A stretch of 64,000 bases of DNA, taken from positions 3,410,001-3,474,000 of the forward strand of contig CP074381.1 of NCBI GenBank assembly GCA_022041995.1, in the 5' to 3' direction. The stretch's first letter is position 1, and every line of letters starts with the position of its first letter. The position numbers and the translations under genes are program-made. This document shows positions 60,663 to 64,000 of the stretch, piece by piece. The DNA comes from Cupriavidus necator (lineage in GTDB: Bacteria > Pseudomonadota > Gammaproteobacteria > Burkholderiales > Burkholderiaceae). The notes beneath the pieces are model-generated. The model was given only the letters and a program-made list of their open reading frames with translations, ran no database searches and was not told the origin of the DNA.

Positions 60663-61352
60663 ATGAGCCGCCGCGCCGACCGCCTGTTCCAGATCGTGCA
60701 GGTGCTGCGCGGCCGCCGGCTGACCACGGCGGCGCTGCTGGCGCAGCGGCTCGGGGTGTCGGAACGCACCGTCTACCGTGATATCCAGGCGCTGTCGCTG
60801 TCAGGCGTGCCGGTCGAGGGCGAGGCCGGCATCGGCTACCGGCTGCGCGCCGACTTCGATGTCCCGCCGCTGATGTTCACCGCCATGGAAGTGGAAGCGC
60901 TGGTCGCCGGCCTGCGCCTGCTGAAAGCCTGGGGCGGCGGCGCGCTGGCCGCCGCGGCCGATCCCGCGCTGGAAAAGCTGATGGCCGCGCTGCCGCCGCC
61001 GCGCCGGCTGGCGGCGCAGCAAAGCCGAGTGTTCGCGCCGGAATACGTCAACCAGGCGCATGTGCGCGAGGCCTTTGACGTGGTGCACGGCGCGCTGGGC
61101 GAGCAGAAGCTGCTGCTGCTCGACTACTGCGACGCGCAGCAGCGCATCACCGAACGCGTGGTGATGCCGCTGGGCCTGTTCTTCTGGGGCAATGCCTGGC
61201 TGCTGGCGACGTGGTGCACCACGCGCTCGGACTACCGCAGCTTCCGGCTGGACCGCTGCCGCGCCCTTCGCATGCTGGACGACCACTTCCATGAAACGCC
61301 CGACCGCTCGCTCAATGGTTTCCTGCGCGCGGTGCGCGCCAGCGGAACCTGA
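60663..61352 (+). CDS. YafY-family (HTH_11 plus WYL) transcriptional regulator
   Basis: 229 aa. N-terminal helix-turn-helix: RADRLFQIVQVLRGRRLTTAALLAQRLGVSERTVYRDIQALSLSGVPVEGEAGIGYRLR. WYL-like C-terminal domain: KLLLLDYCDAQQRITERVVMPLGLFFWGNAWLLATWCTTRSDYRSFRLDRCRALRM. Probably controls the VOC gene and binds the inverted repeat upstream of it. Ligand unknown. Confidence 0.9.
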   Translation: MSRRADRLFQIVQVLRGRRLTTAALLAQRLGVSERTVYRDIQALSLSGVPVEGEAGIGYRLRADFDVPPLMFTAMEVEALVAGLRLLKAWGGGALAAAADPALEKLMAALPPPRRLAAQQSRVFAPEYVNQAHVREAFDVVHGALGEQKLLLLDYCDAQQRITERVVMPLGLFFWGNAWLLATWCTTRSDYRSFRLDRCRALRMLDDHFHETPDRSLNGFLRAVRASGT

Positions 61353-61355
61353 GCC

Positions 61356-61850
61356 TCAGGCCGCGGGATCGGACAGCAGCTTCTCGATATCGGCGCGCAG
61401 CTCATCGGGCTTGGTGGTCGGCGCATAGCGCTTGAACACCGTGCCGTCGCGGCGCAGCAGGAACTTGGTGAAGTTCCATTTGATGCCCTGGGTACCGAGC
61501 ACGCCACGCTTTTCCGTGGTCAGCCACTGGTACAGCGGATGGGCGTCGGCACCGTTCACGTCGATCTTGGCGAACATCGGGAAGCGCACCGCAAAGCGCG
61601 TTTCGCAGAACTGGCCGATCTGCTGCGCATCGCCCGGCTCCTGCTTGCCGAACTGGTTGCACGGGAAGCCCAGCACCTCCAGGCCGCGCCCGTGGTATTC
61701 GTCGTAGAGCTTCTGCAGGCCCTCATACTGCGGCGTGAACCCGCATTCACTGGCGGTGTTGACGACCAGCATCACCTTGCCCTGGAACTGCGACAGCGGC
61801 ACCGGCTGGCCGGCCAGCGAGTTGGCTTCGAACTGGTAGACATTGCTCAT
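61356..61850 (-). CDS. Glutathione peroxidase-family protein (Cys type)
   Basis: 164 aa. Peroxidatic Cys at residue 36 in NTASECGFTPQY, FPCNQFGKQEPG and IKWNFTKFL, completing the Cys-Gln-Trp-Asn set. Most bacterial members use thioredoxin as well as glutathione. Start chosen at the ATG giving MSNVYQFEA. Convergent with the YafY gene (3 bp apart) and downstream of pilU. Confidence 0.93.
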   Translation of the reverse strand: MSNVYQFEANSLAGQPVPLSQFQGKVMLVVNTASECGFTPQYEGLQKLYDEYHGRGLEVLGFPCNQFGKQEPGDAQQIGQFCETRFAVRFPMFAKIDVNGADAHPLYQWLTTEKRGVLGTQGIKWNFTKFLLRRDGTVFKRYAPTTKPDELRADIEKLLSDPAA

Positions 61851-61922
61851 GGCAGACTCCTGGGGCCGGAACTGGCCCTTGCGTGGCCCAAGCATAACGC
61901 CATGCGCATCGCCGTGCACGAA

Positions 61923-63077
61923 TCAGATGACGTTGAGATGCTCGGTGCCGGCACCCAGGTCGGTGTCCTTGGCGCTCGCGCTGTGCAGCTTGATCATCAG
62001 GCGCAGGTCATTGAGCGAGTCAGCGTTGCGCAGCGCGTCCTCGTAGGTGATCTTGCCTTCCTCGTACAGGTCGAACAGCGCCTGGTCGAACGAGACCATG
62101 CCCTGCTCGCGCGACTTCTTGATGACTTCCTTGAGCTCGTGGATCTCGCCCTTGAAGATCAGGTCGGCCACCAGCGGCGTGCCGATCATGATCTCCACCG
62201 CAGGCACCCGCCCCTTGCGGCCCGCGCGCGGCAGCAGGCGCTGCGAAATCATCGCCTTCAGGTTCAGCGACAGGTCGATCAGCAGCTGCTGGCGCTTTTC
62301 CTCGGGGAAGAAGTTGACCACGCGGTCGATCGCCTGATTGGCGTTGTTGGCGTGCAGCGTGGCCAGGCACAGGTGGCCGGTCTCGGCGTACTGCATCGCG
62401 TACTCCATGGTCTCGCGGTCGCGGATTTCGCCGATCAGGATCACGTCGGGCGCCTGGCGCAGCGTGTTCTTCAGCGCCACGTGCCAGGACTCGGTATCGA
62501 TGCCGACCTCGCGCTGCGTGACGATGCAGTTCTGGTGCGCATGCACGTACTCGATCGGATCCTCGATGGTGATGATATGGCCGTACGAATGCGCGTTGCG
62601 GTGATCCAGCATAGCCGCCAGCGTGGTCGACTTGCCCGAGCCGGTGGCGCCGGTCACGATCACCAGCCCGCGCTTGGCCATCACCACCTCATGCAGCGTC
62701 GCCGGCAGGTCCAGGTCGGCCACCGAGGGGATGCGCGTATTGATGGTGCGCACCACCATGCCGGCCTTGCCCTGCTGGATAAAGGCCGACACGCGGAAGC
62801 GCCCGGCCTTGGGCGCGGTGATCGCAAAATTGCATTCGCGGCTGGTGTCGAAGTCCTGCACCTGGCGCTCGTTCATCACCGAGCGCACCAGGCCAAGCGC
62901 CTGGGTCGGATTCAGCGGCTGCTGCGACACCGGCTTGATCTTGCCGTCGACCTTGATCGCCGGCGGGAAGTCAGAGGTGATGAACAGGTCCGAGCCGCGG
63001 TTGCCGACCATCAGCTCCAGCAGGTCGTTGATGTACTTGGCGGCGGATTCGCGATCGAGCATGGCGGTGTCCTGCAA
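61923..63077 (-). CDS. pilU: Type IV pilus ATPase PilU
   Basis: PilT-like retraction ATPase, accessory to PilT. Up to 384 aa. Walker A VTGATGSGKSTTLAAM, Asp box ITIEDPIEYVH, Walker B ILIGEIRD and His box GHLCLATLHANNANQAIDR. The C-terminal extension (LHSASAKDTDLGAGTEHLNVI) is typical of PilU. Start at ATG 63077, with ATG 63062 (MLDRESAAKY) as an alternative. It follows pilT by 11 nt. Confidence 0.95.
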   Translation of the reverse strand: MQDTAMLDRESAAKYINDLLELMVGNRGSDLFITSDFPPAIKVDGKIKPVSQQPLNPTQALGLVRSVMNERQVQDFDTSRECNFAITAPKAGRFRVSAFIQQGKAGMVVRTINTRIPSVADLDLPATLHEVVMAKRGLVIVTGATGSGKSTTLAAMLDHRNAHSYGHIITIEDPIEYVHAHQNCIVTQREVGIDTESWHVALKNTLRQAPDVILIGEIRDRETMEYAMQYAETGHLCLATLHANNANQAIDRVVNFFPEEKRQQLLIDLSLNLKAMISQRLLPRAGRKGRVPAVEIMIGTPLVADLIFKGEIHELKEVIKKSREQGMVSFDQALFDLYEEGKITYEDALRNADSLNDLRLMIKLHSASAKDTDLGAGTEHLNVI

Positions 63078-63088
63078 GGGAGCGGGCC

Positions 63089-64000
63089 TCAGCCCATGAA
63101 CGCGTCGGGATTCTTGGCAATGGCGCGCGCGTCGTTGTAGCTGATGGCGCTGCGCTTGATCAGGTCAGACAGGCACTGGTCCAGCGTCTGCATGCCCAGC
63201 CCGCTGCTGGTCTGCATCATGGAGTACATCTGCGCGATCTTGTTCTCGCGGATCAGGTGGCGGATCGCGGGCGTGGCGATCATGATCTCGTGCGCGGCGG
63301 TGCGGCCATTGCCGTCGCGCGTCTTCAGCAGCGTCTGCGAGATCACCGCCTCCAGCGATTCCGACAGCATGGTGCGCACCATGTCCTTCTCTTCGGGCGG
63401 GAACACATCGACCACCCGGTCGATGGTCTTGGCCGCGGAGCTGGTGTGCAGCGTGCCGAAGACCAGGTGGCCGGTCTCGGCCGCGGTCAGCGCCAGGCGG
63501 ATGGTTTCCAGGTCGCGCAGCTCACCCACCAGGATCACGTCCGGGTCTTCACGCAGTGCCGAGCGCAGCGCGTTGGCAAACGAATGCGTATGCGGCCCCA
63601 GTTCGCGCTGATTGATCAGGCTCTTCTTGGAGCTGTGCACGAATTCGATCGGGTCCTCCACCGTGAGGATGTGGCCCATGTCGTTCTCGTTGCGATGGTC
63701 GACCATCGCCGCCAGCGTGGTGGACTTGCCCGAGCCGGTCGGGCCCGTCACCAGCACCAGCCCGCGCGGCTTCATGCACAGGTCGGCAAACACCGCGGGC
63801 GCGCGCAGCTCTTCGAGCGTGAGCACCTTGGAGGGAATGGTACGGAACACCGCGGCGGCGCCGCGCTGGGTGTTATAGGCATTGACCCGGAAGCGGGACA
63901 GCCCGGCGATCTCGAACGAGAAATCGATTTCGAGGCGTTCTTCGTAGGCCTTGCGCTGGGTGTCGCTCATGATGTCGTACACCATGGCGTGGACATCCTT
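63089..64000 (-). CDS. pilT: Type IV pilus retraction ATPase PilT, N-terminus cut by the window edge
   Basis: Hexameric ATPase that disassembles pili for twitching. About 304 residues are present; roughly the first 40-50 lie beyond base 64000 (the frame is open to the edge, reading KDVHAMVYDIMSD). Walker A VTGPTGSGKSTTLAAM, ILTVEDPIEFVH, AGELRDL-type Walker B (ILVGELRDLETIRLAL), GHLVFGTLHTSSAAKTIDRVVDVFP and the C-terminal AIRHLIRENKIAQM motif are present. Confidence 0.96.
   Translation of the reverse strand, partial: KDVHAMVYDIMSDTQRKAYEERLEIDFSFEIAGLSRFRVNAYNTQRGAAAVFRTIPSKVLTLEELRAPAVFADLCMKPRGLVLVTGPTGSGKSTTLAAMVDHRNENDMGHILTVEDPIEFVHSSKKSLINQRELGPHTHSFANALRSALREDPDVILVGELRDLETIRLALTAAETGHLVFGTLHTSSAAKTIDRVVDVFPPEEKDMVRTMLSESLEAVISQTLLKTRDGNGRTAAHEIMIATPAIRHLIRENKIAQMYSMMQTSSGLGMQTLDQCLSDLIKRSAISYNDARAIAKNPDAFMG

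Overview
This is a GC-rich housekeeping chromosome segment from a betaproteobacterium, most likely Cupriavidus (Burkholderiaceae). That call rests on gene content and protein similarity I recognise (ribF-ileS-lspA-coaBC-dut, clpS-clpA-csp, folK-dNK-panB, glcDEF with lrgAB, pilT-pilU) and on the codon bias. No search was run. No tRNA, rRNA, CRISPR, prophage or transposase gene was seen.

Layout. 1-1.2 kb: truncated sensor kinase (-). 1.3-7.9 kb: ribF, ileS, lspA, coaBC, dut (+). 7.9-12.6 kb: VOC protein, Bug-type receptor, clpA, clpS (-). 13-21.5 kb: csp, VOC protein, icd, rluE, a small secreted Lys-rich protein, DUF192, yajQ, murB, ppnP, argF, DUF3579, rpsT. 21.8-28.7 kb: murJ, sirB1-like, dedA, mutL, miaA, GNAT. 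28.8-34.6 kb: an accessory hydantoin or cyclic-amide catabolic cluster (GntR regulator, racemase, amidase, hydantoinase, MHS transporter). 34.8-35.6 kb: a non-coding, roughly 800-bp inverted-repeat element. 35.6-44.6 kb: purM, AI-2E-type permease, hda, HAD phosphatase, pcnB, folK, deoxynucleoside kinase, panB, and a tungstate-type ABC permease and ATPase. 44.6-50.7 kb: pabBC fusion, dnaJ, dnaK, cobalamin adenosyltransferase (-). 51-60.2 kb: D-lactate dehydrogenase-like flavoprotein, LysR, GNAT, then glcD, ion channel, glcE, glcF, lrgA, lrgB. 60.2-64 kb: VOC protein with a YafY-type regulator, glutathione peroxidase, pilU, pilT (truncated).

How the genes work together. The glc block looks like a complete glycolate module: three dehydrogenase subunits plus LrgA/LrgB, whose plant plastid relative PLGG1 exports glycolate and glycerate. 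A voltage-gated-type channel lies between glcD and glcE. The hydantoin block has uptake, ring opening, an amidase where a carbamoylase is usual, racemisation and a regulator. A 12-bp sequence is shared by the regulator promoter and the operon promoter.

Two features cut across the window. First, six genes (the small Lys-rich gene, murJ, purM, the HAD gene, a GNAT gene and glcD) each carry one apparent single-base deletion in a short C/G-rich stretch. This points to systematic sequence error more than to gene decay, and it creates a false HAD-PcnB fusion. Second, several genes (clpS, mutL, the HAD gene, rluE) have a -10-like hexamer only 6-8 nt before the start codon, suggesting leaderless or nearly leaderless mRNAs.
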